DNA from: Fagopyrum homotropicum
Lineage: Eukaryota; Streptophyta; Magnoliopsida; Caryophyllales; Polygonaceae
Length of the DNA stretch: 64,000 nt
Assembly: GCA_033239125.1 (NCBI GenBank)
Contig: BSWB01000001.1
Location: forward strand, 28,051,501 to 28,115,500
Direction of reading: 5' to 3'
Position 1 is the stretch's first letter, and each line of letters starts with the position of its first letter. A model generated the notes under the pieces. That model searched no databases. It was not told the DNA's origin and worked only from the letters and a program-made list of their open reading frames with translations. The position numbers and the translations under genes were made by a program. Shown here piece by piece: positions 24,075-37,490 of the stretch.

Positions 24075-24384
24075 GAACATGATGTTGTCATCATATCAAC
24101 TTTTGGGCCATCAAGTTTCATTTTGTCTAGTGGGCATAACATTTGATGAAATTATTATTATCTTGTTATTCTTTGCTCAACTAGTTTAGCAATCAAATTT
24201 TATTTATTTGAGTTGTCATACCATCTGTGTGATTCCTTATCTACATGAGGGAGCATGATACATGCATAAGTAAGTTATATACTGCATCTGTCCCTTGAGA
24301 TCCCTCCTTGTCTCCTTGTTGTTTTGCGGTTTAACTTTTGGGTTGGTAGGCAAAACTGTTGCAGAGGCAAAACAACTTGGACGG
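24075..24384. other. Short flank between the PPR fragment and element T
   Basis: AT-rich, no feature seen. GACGG at 24380-24384 is the candidate left copy of element T's target duplication; the partner lies outside the window. Confidence 0.4.
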
Positions 24385-25990
24385 TGTAACACCTCAAGTT
24401 CTGGGAACTCGAGGCATTACGGGTTAGGACCTCACTATGAGTCCCGACTCTCAAAATAGCAACGACACAACGGATCTTACAACAACGAACAAATAAATGA
24501 AAACCAAAACTTATAATAAAACTAAAGGTTTAACAACAGAAGCGTAAAAGACTCGCAGCCGAGTTCAAAACAAACTGAAAGAACAACAATTGAAATATAA
24601 AACTCAATCTCGTCCACCTGCGGAAGATCTACAACATCGGTATAAACCGTTAGCTAACATTCTAGATATTAGAAAGACAATAAAGACACAAATACACATA
24701 AGGTAAAGTAAACATATAGCATGCTCGCACTCAGCCGGTTGTTATCTTCTATTAAGGTTAATTCCTTTACTAATTCACCTTATGTTGTTACACGAGAATC
24801 GCTGCGATCTCGCCTCTGTCCCCTTTCACAAAAAGGAATAGAACATATGCATCCTTCTGTCACCTGTTGGACTGGTCGCAAGAGCACCTCCCAGTTTCCC
24901 CATTCTGAACTGGACAAGCGCTAACCGCCCGTTTATGATACACTTAGGCCATTTACGGTTATAAAATTCATTCCTAGTTTCGGTTATCAATTATAGCAAT
25001 AAACAACAACACAACCAAGCAAAAACAATTAAACTAATATACGGAATACAACTAAGTAATTCCAAGGCACTTACCTCACTCGAAGGTAACTCAAAGGGTC
25101 AGCAAACAACTCAGTTTCCCTCAAGAAAGAAGAACGCAAGCCTGCTCAAAAGGCATAACGAATCAGGAACCGAAACAATTGCTAGAAGTCTATAACTTCT
25201 AGTCTAAATCATCTCTAAGAGATCTCCACAAGTTAAGGTCTCAACCTTAGTCTTACAGATCGCTAAGGGTCAACAACAAAATCATAAGCCAAGGGAAGGA
25301 ACGAAGAAAGCAAGTAAGGAAACAACTCACCAAAGACGGGAGCTACTGAAGGAGAACCGCAAGGGCGGCTGAACAGACCGCGGGGTCGGCACTGGGCAGA
25401 ATCCGCAGGGGTGGTGCTGGCAGGCACCGGGGCGGCAGCGGTGCAGAAGGCTGATGTCAACTCTTTCGACATCAAGGAACACAAAAACGACTAAAGCTTT
25501 CTTCTCTCAGCACGCCCACGTCACAACTCAACCAAGGGAGACTGTGAACATCAACGAATCAACAACAGGGATGCCAACAAGAATCAAGGTTCGAACTTGA
25601 TTCTTGGAGAAGAAGAAAAGAGAAGAACGAAAGAAGAAAACGAAACAGAAGGAAAGGCATGCAACAACTCATGATCGTGAGGGAGAAACGCAGAAGGAGA
25701 AGACATACACGTTGAGCAAGATCACAAGGAAAGAAGGCTTCAGCTTTCGAGGTTGAGGGAAAACGTATGCAAGAAACGGAAAAAAGAAGAGAAGGCGGGA
25801 ATTTATACGAACGAGGTGAAAAGATAGAAGGAAGAATGTTCTAAGGTTAAGAACATGATAGGAAAGCCGGCCCAAAAGATAGAAGATCGGATCTTCTATC
25901 AATGGAAAGAAATAAAAACGAATGAAAAACAAATCGGCACGGTCAGGGTAAAACCGCAGGGGTGGTTTGCCCTGCCGCAGGGGCGGCTCC
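24385..25990 (-). mobile_element. 3' LTR of element T, main part
   Basis: Plus strand begins TGTAACACCTC (LTR end read backwards). The rest of the LTR is at 39208-39249, where the minus strand reads AGTAAGACCC; the expected first T is now A. Total about 1.65 kb. A TATA box (minus TCGTATAAAT) is at 25801-25810. Five GC-rich CCGC(A/G)-GGG-YGG words cluster at 25357-25445, 25950-25990 and 39212-39230, the last cut off by element A's insertion. The 73-codon open frame at 25263-25484 follows these words and is probably not a gene. Confidence 0.78.
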
Positions 25991-27702
25991 TGTTCGCCAC
26001 TTAGCGTGCGTGCAAATAAGCTTTAAATTTATAAAACTAGAATCAAGCAAGCGAACCCGCAGTGTACGGATCGATATAGTTAAGCAAGAATTCCAGAGTA
26101 TCGAACACAGGGATTTGGGGGGAACAAATTCAGTTGCAGATTATCAAGCAGGTAAATGTAAGAGCTTTGCAAATTATTGGGAAAACAACAATCCTAAAGA
26201 TCCAAGTATCCAGCTGTGGTTATCGATTCAAGATATACTAATGATATAAGGACAGAGTTAAGATATGCAAAGGTATACTAATGTAAGGTAATCGTACGGT
26301 GAAGTTCCAAAAACCTTATATGACTCACCCACAAGAAACTCTCTATAGAGGTTGTTGAGGCTTCAATATAGAAAGGTTCTAAAGGCAAGATTTAATGTCA
26401 AATACCCAAACTTATAATCCAAGGATCAAGACTAACTAAATCGATTAAGGTTATGACACTCACAATCGAGGTAGAGGTTGTTGAGGCTTCACTACCACCT
26501 AGAAAAGGCAAGCCTAAACTAAGTTAAAGCAAATCTTTAACTTTGGATTAAAGTAAAAGCAAGTTCGTAAACTTAAAGGAAATCATGGTTAGTTCTTGAG
26601 GTTCCACGGCCGTGGACTCAAGAACAGGCCGTAATTTAGGGTTCGTCGGCGATTCTCTCTAACTCTCAGGGTCCAATCCGTTTACGATCGATCTATCATC
26701 ATCTAAGCCACAACTATCAACCCTTCACCTTAGAATCGTTAAGGGTTTTTAGCCAACAATAGTCATAATGATATCAAATTCAAGGTTTAAAAGATTGAAA
26801 GATGAAAACTTCCGAAAACCTTCAATAAACTTCAAACCAATCTCAAAGTCACAATCAAGAACAAATATCGTCACTAGATTCGGAATAGAACAAACAAACA
26901 CAATCTTAGATAAGAAGGAAGAACGGGATGTCAATCCGTCTTCTAAATCAAACCTAAACAAGAAGAGGAATCTTCTTGCGAACAATCTTCCGAATCTTCG
27001 ATCTTCCGTCAATCCGGAAATCACAATAGTAACGCGCAAAAATCTCCTAAACACAATCTCCGCCAAATGCGAGATTAGGGCAAATCCAAGCGTAAGTGTA
27101 GGCAAAAGTGCGTCTAAGCAGAGGTGACGGAATCTCTCTTCGTCCGTCCTTTTTTAGTGTACGATAAAATATTGGCCCGGCCCAATCCTTTAAAAGATCG
27201 TGGCTTAAAGTGTGGCGAAAAAGATCACCAAGATCACGGTCATGGAAGGTTCCACGACCGTAATTTAGAGCGTGGAAATCAACACGGTTTGAACCATCTT
27301 CTCCACGACCGTAGAAGTTGCTGGAATGAACCACGCTTCCCTAGCCATGGTTCCACGGCCGTGGAACTGAACGTGGAAAGTGGTACGGCCGTATTTTAGA
27401 GCGTGGTTTAGGGCAAGAACGTGATTCTTCCCTAGACTCGTGCATTTCTCAAGTTGGCATTCCCTTAGCTCCTAGAAATGCCCTCAATCCATGGACATTG
27501 CTCAACAATTCCATCCTTGCTCGATTCCGTTCGGAAATAGCTCTCAATCACCTATAATCAACATAAAGCTTGTGTAGATCTCTATATCGACATTATAGAC
27601 AAACTAGCTCACAATTGCATCTATGCTTAATCAATGACTATCAATATGAATCAAATACACTTAGAAAACGTGCCTAAAATATCACAATATTTCATGCTAA
27701 CA
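25991..27702 (-). mobile_element. 3' LTR of element A
   Basis: 1712 bp, TG...CA ends (plus strand TGTTCGCCAC to CATGCTAACA). Holds two exact CCACGGCCGTGG palindromes (26604-26615, 27353-27364) and several half-copies such as CCACGACCGTA. GAGGTTGTTGAGGCTTC occurs twice (about 26348 and 26470). The mirror-image 119-codon open frames over 26749-27127 occur on both strands of both LTRs and are not convincing genes. Confidence 0.95.
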
Positions 27703-29065
27703 AATAACCCCATACTTGCCACTTGCTTGTCCCTAAGCAAGGTCTTTCAAAAGCTTTAAAACAAGAGTTAGGATGAAATATGTGTACCTTCTCAAAGCAA
27801 TACTTCTTTTGGTGGAATGTGCCCTCTAATCAATAGATCATTCTCAAATCTTGCTTCAATCGTTTATAAGACTTTCATACACTTAATCAAAGAGTAAAGA
27901 GTAAAGAAAGCTAATGAATCAATCAAACTTCCATACAAACATCATAACCCTTAAACATTATCAAAATTAATCATAAGAAACTTCAATTTAGATCACCAAG
28001 TCATATAACATTCTTTTGATCTTAAGGACTTTCAAAGAAGAAGGTCTAGAATGTGAAAAGGGAAGGAAACTTTTAGGAATGTGGTGCATGAATCCGGGAA
28101 AGTGGACAACTACTCTTTTCTTCTTCTCTTGCGGTTTCCGCAACAACTTCAACTTAGAGCTTCGCTCTCTTCTTTTCATTTTTCGACTTTACTTTTGGAG
28201 TTATGGATAGAGGTGCACAAAAACCGAAGCCTAGGAGATTGGCATTTCTCAATTTTTATGAGATGCCTCAAACCCTTAGCGCACATACCATAATCCGCTA
28301 GGAATATCGCTCAATTCGACTTTGGCAAGACACAAACACCCGGCTATGTGAATGGTGCCGAGTTACTCATCATCATGATTGACTTCCCCAAACCTACAAT
28401 TTCTTTCTATCCTTTGATTGCAAATAATTGCTTTCATGGCCCTCCCATATCATACATGCCTTTTTCAATCAACTCCTCCAAATTCCTGGATAGGTAAAGG
28501 AGGTCATAATTTCAATGAGGGGCTAAATGATCAAAGAAAGAAGAAAGAAAAATCGAATTGCCTTAATCATCTCAACAAGAAGCATACGAACTTATAATGT
28601 GATTTCAACTTCAATTCCTCAACATGATTTAAGTAACATTCATCACATTATGAAACTTGCAAAAGAGGTATAATCAACTCATTCAATTTCTTTTCAATCC
28701 ACTATTCGTTTAAGCATGCAATTGTCATCAAACTCAATTCACAAGTAGCGATTATCATAGAAATCATCTCAATTCCTTAGAAGCACAAAATTTTTCAAAA
28801 TTTTTCAATTTTTATGGGTTTTTCAAACTCTTTTTCATGCAATGCAATAATGAAACATGCAACAATATTATGAACATGCAATGATAGTCTCGATAGAAGC
28901 AAACATAGTGAGTAAGAGTTATTACAACTTTTAGTCACACCCCACCCCATACTTAGAACAAACATTGTCCCTAATGTTTAAAAGAAAGAAAGAAAAGAAA
29001 GAAAAGAAAAAGAAATTCACAAAATGGCGGTGGAGCGGCTAAAACTGTCGGTCATGCAATCATCA
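27703..29065 (-). other. Element A 3' non-coding part, conserved block and polypurine tract
   Basis: Between ORF-1 and the 3' LTR. The purine tract AAGTATGGGGTTATT (minus) touches the LTR at 27703-27717 and would prime plus-strand synthesis. 28203-28395 matches 61741-61934 of element B2, with about 75 of 76 positions equal in the first part, and CCTTTACCTATCCRGGAATT also recurs (about 28480-28505 against 61643-61670). Short frames (27988-28293) are not conserved between the families. Confidence 0.8.
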
Positions 29066-30645
29066 TCAATGTGGTGCTGGTGGAGGCGGGAATGGAGAGA
29101 AGCTAGGATCATAAAACCGCCCAAACTGCTGGCGGTAGACATCTCTCATCATGTGATCGAGGTCGTCCAAGCGTCCATCTCTATCATCGGCTCGAATCTC
29201 CAATGCTCCTACTCTCTCCGAAAGACCAGTAGCCCAATCCGGCATCTGCTCATACCATCCCGGAGCATGACTGTACCACTCTAGAGCGTCGGACGGTGCT
29301 GGTGCTGGTGCTGGTGCTGGTGCAGATGGTGTCTGTGTAGCCCATGGAGGTGGAGCTCCATACCATGCAGGAGGTGTCTTTGCCCAAGTGGGTCTCTCAC
29401 TCATGCTGGCGCGGCGAGAAGACGAGCCTGAAGCTCTGGCGGGACGTGGAGAACGTCTAGGCACATCGGGGGCCGCATCCGGCTGATCCGGAAACGTGCC
29501 AAACTCCTGCTCGGCTCCTCCTCCACCCTCAAACTGATCCCTCATCTCCTCCTCTTCAACTACGGGCGGTGGTGGGCATATGGAGGAGCTGCAATCCTGT
29601 TCGCATGCATAGCAGCGAACGTCTCCTTCCAATTATGGCGTCCAGCCATAATGGAGTACTCCTGTAGCCACTCAATACCCCTACCCGTCCTGCTCTCCCA
29701 AGGCATGGCCGCATAAGGCGGACCTTTATGTGTGGGGAAGATGAGACCTCTAGTCATGAAGGCATGAAGTCCTAAGGGTACGGCTGGTATGCGGGTACAT
29801 GTAGAAAAATCAACTCCCAAGCTCCTAGCAAGGTGGGTAACTATCCCACCGTATCCAATGTTGCCCTTCCTCTTGTTCTTAAGCTTGCTCATAGTAGCAG
29901 CTAAGAGAGTGGCACAGTCAGCTCGGCGTCCATACAGCATAGAGTATAGCAGAAAGAGCTCATCCGTCTTGATCTTTTGGGACGTCTCCGTCCTAGGGAA
30001 GAGACACTCCGAAAGAACACGGTGAGCAATCTTCAAGGCTAAGTGGTACATCAACTTAGCCTTGGTGTCAGCAGGTTGCCAGCGGTCCTCGCTGGCGTAT
30101 ATCATAGCTACCTCCTCCCAAAAATCTTTGGCGTAAACACCACTAGGAAAGCGACCATTGAAGGTCTCATGGAACCCAAAGAAGGTTCCGAACTCACGGA
30201 TGGTAAAATCATAGTTTCTTTCCATAAGACGGAAAGAAACGGTCCTATCCACATGGCTGTGCTTGAAAGACGTCACAACCTCCCTCGTAATCTCCTCATA
30301 GGCGTCTTCTCGGATAGCCGAGAAGACAACTAGTCCGGCTCTATCCAAGAGCCAAGTAAGGTCATCTATAATGTTGAGAGGAGCTAGATCCTCTAACAAT
30401 AGGTACCTAGGTCCAATCACAGGCCTCTCGTGGATCCTCTCGAGTGCATTGAGGTGATCCGCATGAATGGTCGGTACTCTAGGGCTAGGAGGTGAGGGTG
30501 ATGAAGGTGATGATGGAGGTGAAGGGGAAGAGGGTGGTGGTGCTCTAGAGGATGAAGAAGAAGAGGGATTACCCTTCCTCTTCTTGTTTTGGTCATTCTT
30601 CTTCTCCTTGATTCTCCCAGAAACTCTCCTCACAAAGTCCATCAC
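29066..30645 (-). pseudogene. Athila ORF-1-type protein of element A, frameshifted
   Basis: Two overlapping minus-strand frames: 361 codons (30645-29560) and 188 codons (29632-29066). The first holds the conserved body: RPVIGPRYLLLEDL, VSFRLMERNYDFTIREFGTF, FWEEVAMIYASEDRW, HLALKIAHRVLSECLFPRTE and YGGIVTHLA. The second is the Pro/Ala-rich, then acidic C-terminal part ending FSPFPPPPAPH. Both parts match the single 467-residue ORF at 59551-60954, so one frameshift near 29560-29632 broke the gene. The family is known from Athila elements (Pfam ATHILA ORF-1); its role is unknown. It sits where env lies in retroviruses, but I see no signal peptide or membrane segment. An N-terminal Ser/Pro-rich tract (residues 25-55) looks disordered. 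Confidence 0.85.
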
Positions 30646-31073
30646 TGTTCAAAATTACGGCCTGTTCTTGATGATTCCACGGCCGTGGAACTGCCAGGGA
30701 CCGTGATTCGTCTCAGTTTTTCTCAAAACTCAACAATCAGCACTCAAATTCAGCAATCAGGCAGCTCTAGTCTAATTTCTTCCAATTTCAATCAGTTCTT
30801 CCTAAAATTTCTAGCAAAAACGAACCAAATTGACAAAGATCAAGAAGAGTGGAAAAAACCTAGGTTTTGGATTTTAAAATCCGAATTGTGCGTTCCGTGG
30901 GGATTTTCCGCTCGATTCGTTGCTTGGATCTCGTTGGTGGTTGAATTTGCTTCAATTTGGGAAGAATAATCGTTGAAAACGATTAAGGAACGAAGATTTG
31001 GGAGGAAGGGCGTGGATTCGGCGTTTTGGGTCGTGGAATTGGGTATTTGTGGAGTGTTTTGGTGAAGAACGTG

Positions 31074-31083
31074 GTTTATATAG
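31074..31083 (-). promoter_or_regulatory. Internal TATA box upstream of ORF-1 (element A)
   Basis: Minus-strand CTATATAAAC, 437 bp upstream of the ORF-1 ATG. A CCACGGCCGTGG cluster (31125-31210) lies just upstream. Element B2 has the same arrangement at 439 bp. Confidence 0.55.
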
Positions 31084-31472
31084 TGACAGGCAAAATTTTG
31101 AAAATCACGGTCTGTCGGGGGGTTCCACGGCCGTGGAAATGTATGGAACCGTGGTTTTGGTGATTTTTCAAAGGCTTTTGGAAATTACGGTCACTGTAGT
31201 TGTCACGACCGTGGTTTAGGTCGTGGAACTCTCTGTAATGCTCCAAAGTCCAAGTTTCATCACTTTTCTTCAACATTACCCTTCCCTTTTCCTTTTCCAT
31301 CGTTCCTACATCCAAAAACACGAACATACCGGAAGAAATCGAGGCAAAATAAAGCGAAAAACGTCTAAACTAAGCTAAACTATGAATCGAAAACAAAAAC
31401 AAAAATGCAATACCTTGGGTTGCCTCCCAAGAAGCGCTTTGTTTAAGGTCCGTAGCTAGACCAATCTCGCAC

Positions 31473-34400
31473 TTATTCGAGTGCGGTAGGCGCGAACTCT
31501 TCAGCTTGGAGTTCCGGCGTATATTTCTTAAGTCGTTGGCCGTTCACCTTAAAGCTTCCGCCCGCTTCACCCCATACTTCAACTGCACCATGGGGGAAAA
31601 TACGCTTAATTAGAAAAGGTCCGGTCCAACGAGATTTAAGCTTACCTGGAAAGAGGCGAAGCCTTGAATTGAAGAGGAGAACTTGATCTCCTTCTTTGAA
31701 GTCCTTTGGAATGATATGCTTATCATGCCAACGCTTTGCTCTCTCCTTATAAATCTTGGCGTTTTCGTAGGCGTTCAAACGGAGTTCGTCCAGCTCATTA
31801 AGGTCTAGGAGACGCTTCTCTCCCGCTTCCTTCATGCTGAAATTCAACCACTTGATAGCCCAAAACGCCTAATGCTCTAACTCTACCGGTAAGTGACAAG
31901 ACTTCCCATACACAAGGTTGTATGGTGTGGTTCCTATGGGAGTCTTGTACGCAGTCCGGTATGCCCACACTGCATCGTCAAGCTTCAAAGACCAATCCTT
32001 CCTAGTCCTTGAAACCGTCTTCTCTAGAATTCCTTTGATCTCCCTATTTGAGATCTCAACTTGTCCACTAGTTTGTGGATGATAAGAGGTAGCGATCTTG
32101 TAAGTAACCCCATACTTAGCTAGAAGAGCTTCAAAGTGCTGGGCAATGAAGTGAGAACCTCCATCACTAATAATTGTCCTTGGCATCCCAAATCGCGGGA
32201 AGATGGTCTTGTTAAAGAACTTAACCACCACCATGGCATCATTGGTGGGAGAGGCAATTGCTTCCACCCATCTAGAAACATAATCTACCGCCAATAGTAT
32301 GTATTGGTTTCCACAAGAGGATGAGAATGGTCCCATAAAATCTACTCCCCAAACATCGAAAATCTCCACCTCTTGGATGTTGTTGAGGGGCATCTCATTC
32401 CTCCTAAAGATATTACCTGTTCTTTGACAAGCATCGCAGCAAGAAACAAAGGATTGCACATCTCTAAATAAAGTAGGCCAAAAGAATCCAGATTGCAATA
32501 CCTTTGTGCTAGTCTTGTTTGAACTAGCGTGTCCTCCACAAGGTAGTGAATGACATTGGCGGATGACACTTTGCATTTCATCTTCCGGCACACATCGCCG
32601 AATGATGCCATCCGGACCTCTCTTAAAGAGGAGAGGCTCGTTCCAAAAGTATTCCCGGACATCCTTAAAGAACTTCTTTCTTTGTGCGTAGGATAATCCG
32701 GGTGGTATCTCCTGACAAACCAAATAGTTGACAAAATCAGCAAACCATGGTTCGTTACCTTTGGAGATCACTTCGATGCACTCCTCTATAATGTGTAGGT
32801 GTTCGTCCAGGAAGGAGTCATCGATAGGTAAATGGTCGTCCTCTAGATGTGTTAGACGACTCAAATGATCCGCAACGGAATTTTCGGAACCTTTCTTGTC
32901 GCAGATCTCTAGATCGAATTCTTGTAGGAGAAGAATCCATGTAATTAGCGTTGGCTTCGCATCTTTCTTCGCAAGGAGGTACCGGATCGCAGCATGATCC
33001 GTGTAGACAATCACCTTTGCACCTACAAGATAAGAGCAAAACTTGTCAATAGCATAGATGGCTAAAAACTCTTTTTCGGTAGTGGCGTAATTGAGCTGCG
33101 CTTCATCTAGCGTCTTGCTAGCATAGTATATGGCATGGTTCGTCCTTCCTTTCGTTGTCCAAGAACAGCTCCTATAGCTACGTCACTAGCATCGCACATA
33201 ACCTCAAAGGGAAGAGTCCAATCCGGAGGTTGGATAATAGGTGCTTAAATTAGAGCTTGCCGAATGGTGTTAAACGCATCCAAACATTCCTGCGAAAACT
33301 CAAAAACTGCATCCTTCATCAATAGATTAGTGAGCGGTTTTGATATTTTAGAAAAGTCTTTAATGAAGCGTCTATAGAATCCAGCATGTCCTAGGAAACT
33401 TCTTATCCCTTTCACCGAAGTTGGGGAGGAAGCTTCTCTATAGTCTCTATTTTCGCCATATCCACCTCTATCCCTCTACTAGAGATTAGGTGTCCTAATA
33501 CAATTCCTTCTTTAAGCATAAATTGACAATTCTCCCAATTAAGAACTAGGTTAGTGTCCTCACACCTTTGTAAAACAAGAGAAAGGTTAGAAAGGCAATC
33601 GTTAAAAGAGGAACCGTATACAGAGAAATCGTCCATGAAGACCTCCATGATTTCCTCTATGTATTCGGAGAAGATGGCCATCATGCACCGTTGAAAGGTG
33701 GCTGGGGCGTTGCAAAGCCCGAACGGCATTCTCCTATAAGCGAACGTACCCCATGGGCACGTGAATGTGGTCTTCTCTTGATCATCTAGGTGTATCGGAA
33801 TCTGAAAGAAACCACTATAACCGTCAAGGTAGCAAAAATGTGAATGTTGTGCTAACCTTTCAAGCATTTGATCAATGAATGGCAATGGGAAGTGATCCTT
33901 CCTCGTTGCATTGTTAAGCTTGCGGTAGTCTATGCACATCTGCCATCCCGTTACGGTTCGGGTAGGAATGAGTTCGTTGTTCTTGTTGGTGATGACCGTC
34001 ATTCCTCCCTTATTTGGAACTACTTGAACCGGACTCACCCACTTACTATCGGAGATAGGATAGATGATACCTGCATCAAGAAGTTTAAGAATTTCCTTCT
34101 TGACAACCTCCTTCATGGTCGGATTTAACCGCCTTTGAGGTTGTCTTGAAGTTCTAAAGTCTTCCTCCATTAATATCTTATGCATGCATAGGGAGGGTTT
34201 AATTCCTACTAAGTCCTCAATAGTGTAGCCTAAAGCTTTCCTATGTTTCCTAAGGACAATCATGAGCTGATTATGTTCATCTATGGTTAGATCGGAACTA
34301 ACAATAACTGGATAAGTAGAGTTAGGTCCTAGAAAAGCGTACCTTAGATGTGTAGGAAGTTGTTTCAATTCCATTGCTTTCGGAGCTTCCAATGATCCTT

Positions 34401-37389
34401 GAGGAGCATCCGATGTCTCCTTAGAAGTTTCTAAGGGTGTTGAAGGTGTAGGAGAAGAATCGAAGGAAGTTGAAGAAGTGGCATGATCATCCCCTTCCAC
34501 GGCCAAAATTACGGTGTCCATACACCCTCCACGGCCGTGGTTTAGGGCGTGGAAAGTGGTTACGGTTGCTCTGCCTCCTCCACGACCGTGTAACCCTCTG
34601 GAGTGAGCCACACTTTGGGTTGTGAGATCCACGGCCGTGGAATATAGTGTATGACCTTGGATTCTCACGTTTTCTGCCTCGTCGTGGAGCTTCTCGAATT
34701 CCACTTCACCCATCTCTTCTTGTGCTTCTAAGGCTTCAATTGCCTCATTGCACTCCTCTTCTTCCCCTACATTCGTTAGACTCATAGTGATAACCTTTTG
34801 TAAAGGATCTTTGAAGAGAAAAGCACTTACCTCCTCTCTAGACAACCCTTCTTCATCTTGGATATTGAATATATCCTCATCAAAGATTGGTTCCTTTACT
34901 AGAGTGGAAAGAACGAACTCTACCTTCTCTTCTCCAATGTCAAAGGCGAGTCTAGCATTCTTGCAATCGACTATGCAGCCGGAAGTTGCAAGAAACGGTC
35001 TTCCGAGTATGATCGGGACCGGACTATCTGCAGGAATGTCAAGCACGACAAAGTCAATGGGAACAAAGAATTTACCTAGCTTGACTGGGACGTCTTCTAC
35101 AATACCGACGGGGTGAGTGATGGATCGATCCGCCATGTACAACGTCATCTTCACCGGTTTAGGGTCGCCTAAACCGATCTTCCTACATAACGCAAGTGGT
35201 ATGATGCTCACACTTGCTCCCAAGTCACATAATGCATCATATGTGACATCTCCCACTCCTATGGGAATGCAAAACGATCCCGGATCCTTTAGCTTGGGGG
35301 GCATTTTCGCCTTCATGGTCTTGATGAGATCCGAAGAATCTGAACTCATCTTAACCTCACCGAAATCTTCTAGCTTCCTCTTGTTGGAGAGGAGCTCCTT
35401 CAAGAACTTGCCATAAGCCGGCATACCTACAATAGCATCAATAAAGGGTATATTAATATGCAGCTTGCTCATGAGTTCTATAAACTTACCAAATTGTTTA
35501 TCTAGGCGTGCTCTCGCTCTAGATTGAGGGAATGGTAGGGGAGGTTTGTAAGCTCGAGGAGGAACGTAGACATCTTCCTTCTCCTTCCCCTTCTCTTTGT
35601 CTTTCTCTACGGGGACTTCAACAAACTTAGGCTGCGGATCGGTGGCAGTCACTCCGCTCCTAGTTGTGATTGCCATCACCCTTCCCTTAGGGTTGTCCTC
35701 CGTCTTTCCTGGAAGTTTCCCTTGATTCCTAGGAACTTCCTCCGCATGGCTGAACATTTGGTTTTCCAAAACCTTTTGGGCTTTATCAACCTTAGAAATT
35801 TGATCATCAACCTTAATGATGCGGTTCTCCAAACCTTGAAGCTTTCCCAAAATCGTTTCCAACATGGGATCGGGCTTCTCCTTACCCGAAGTGTTTCCTC
35901 CATTAGATGTTTGCCCCTGGCTTTTCAAAGGAGTAGAGGAAGAGGAAGGTGGAGTTAGTGAGTTTGAATTGGAAGGATAAGAGTTACCGGAGTTTTGTTG
36001 ATTGGAGCGCCAATTGTTGTTGTTTGAACCCCGATTGTTGTTCCAATTGTTGTTCCGGTTGTTGTTATTGCCATTCCAATTATTCCGGTTATTGTTCCGG
36101 TTGTTGTTGTTGTTGCGGTTTGTGTTCTCACCGCCATTGTTGTTGTTGCCCAAATAGCCAACATCCTTGCCTTGTTGCTTTGGAAAGTTGGTCTTGATTG
36201 CCTCCTTCAACTCTTTGATCTCATTGTTAAGGGAGAAAATCTGATTTTGAGCTTCATGTGTGAGCTTTGCTCCTTGCTCCACACGATTTCCCTCCACTTT
36301 CCGGTGGGAATACTTCTCTATGACCCTTGCTTGCTTCTCAATGAAGTCCCAAGCGTCATCTTCTCTCATGTCCATGAATGTACCACATGAGAGAGATTGG
36401 AGCTTGAATTGTGTCTCCACATCCAGCCCCTTATAGTAAATCTCCAGCAATGCAAGCTTGGATATGCCATGATGAGGGCAATCCAATAACAAGTTCTGAA
36501 ACCTTTCCCATGATGGAAACAAACTTTCGTTAGATCTCATGGAAAATGCATTAATCTTACCTCTAAGTTCCGCCGTTTTGGATGGCGGAAAGAACTTAGT
36601 GAGGAACTCCGCGGAAAGGTCTTCCCACGTGTCTAGTTTCCCACTAGGAAGAGCTTGGTACCAAGACAACGCTTTTCCTTTCAAGGAGAAGAAGAAAGGC
36701 TTGAGCTTATAGTTGTTGGTAGTAGCATTCTTCGGCCTCATTGTCTCCATCATACACTCAAAGTTTTGCAAGTGATGGTGTGGAGATTCAGCGCTTGTCC
36801 CGCCAAATTGGTTTTGGCGAACAAGAGTAATAACTTGAGGGTTGAAGCTAAACCCTTGTACATCATCAGCATCAAAGTTCACACCTAGACGGCGTGGTTG
36901 CTGCGTTGGATCCATCCTTTGGCCAAGAGTCCTTGGCTCATTATCTACACGGTTCACCCTTACATTCCTAGGTGAAATGCGTCGGTTTGCGGTTGTCCGT
37001 GGAGCGAATGGATTCACATTGATCCTTGGATCAATCTCCTCTAACGGTGGCATGGAAGAGTCGCTATCATCAGCGGATGAATGTCCCCTATTCGACCTTA
37101 AGGATCTCCTTGAGGATTTCTTGCTTCCCTTATTCTTGATATTGCTTAGTTCTATCCTCATTTGGAACATCATGTCCTTCAGATCATTAACTTGGGATTG
37201 ATGACGATCCATCTCATCCCGGCGAATATTCTCATTCCATTGGAGTTGAGCTTCTTTCTCCGCTAACTCCGCTTGAAGATCACGTTCGTGTTCTTCGGCC
37301 ATCTTCTTTTCCTTACGCTTTTGCCTTAAAGTTCTCTCAAGCTCTTGATCAAGAGGTAAGAGATCTTCGGTGTTCCTAGACCTGCGCAT
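31473..37389 (-). pseudogene. Gag-protease-RT-RNase H-integrase of element A, interrupted
   Basis: Starts MRRSRNTEDLLPLDQ at 37389. The first open stretch (1325 codons, to 33412) has a coiled, charged N-terminus, the Retrotrans_gag core (residues about 200-310), an Asn/Arg-rich stretch (about 410-475) in place of a CCHC knuckle, the protease with LCDLGASVSIIPL (about 720), a linker with the GC-rich palindromes (about 915-965) and reverse transcriptase with the FMDD active site (about 1250). Then come a frameshift near 33415, TAA at 33245-33247 and a second shift near 33145. The RNase H tail and integrase resume at 33014-31869 with HHCC and DDE residues, followed by TAG in a Lys codon at 31869-31871 and the integrase C-terminus to 31473. 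It cannot make a full polyprotein. Confidence 0.92.
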
Positions 37390-37466
37390 GCACTCAAAAA
37401 GATATCAAATAACGAGAGCAAGCTCCCAAGCTTGACAACCGGCTACCGAATTCGGCCTAGACCAAA

Positions 37467-37484
37467 TCCCCGGCAACGGCGCCA
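37467..37484 (-). other. Primer-binding site of element A (tRNA-Asp)
   Basis: Minus strand TGGCGCCGTTGCCGGGGA, complementary to the 3' end of plant tRNA-Asp(GUC), six bases from the 5' LTR. This is the primer class used by Athila. Confidence 0.93.
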
Positions 37485-37490
37485 AAAACT

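Noticed and set aside
26749..27127. Overlapping 118-119 codon frames on both strands of the element A LTRs (again at 38249-38627)
   Set aside because: Repeated only because the LTR is duplicated; no domain, no start context, and the opposite-strand frame is equally open.
29066..29284. Plus-strand frame over the ORF-1 C-terminus
   Set aside because: Shadow of the conserved minus-strand ORF.
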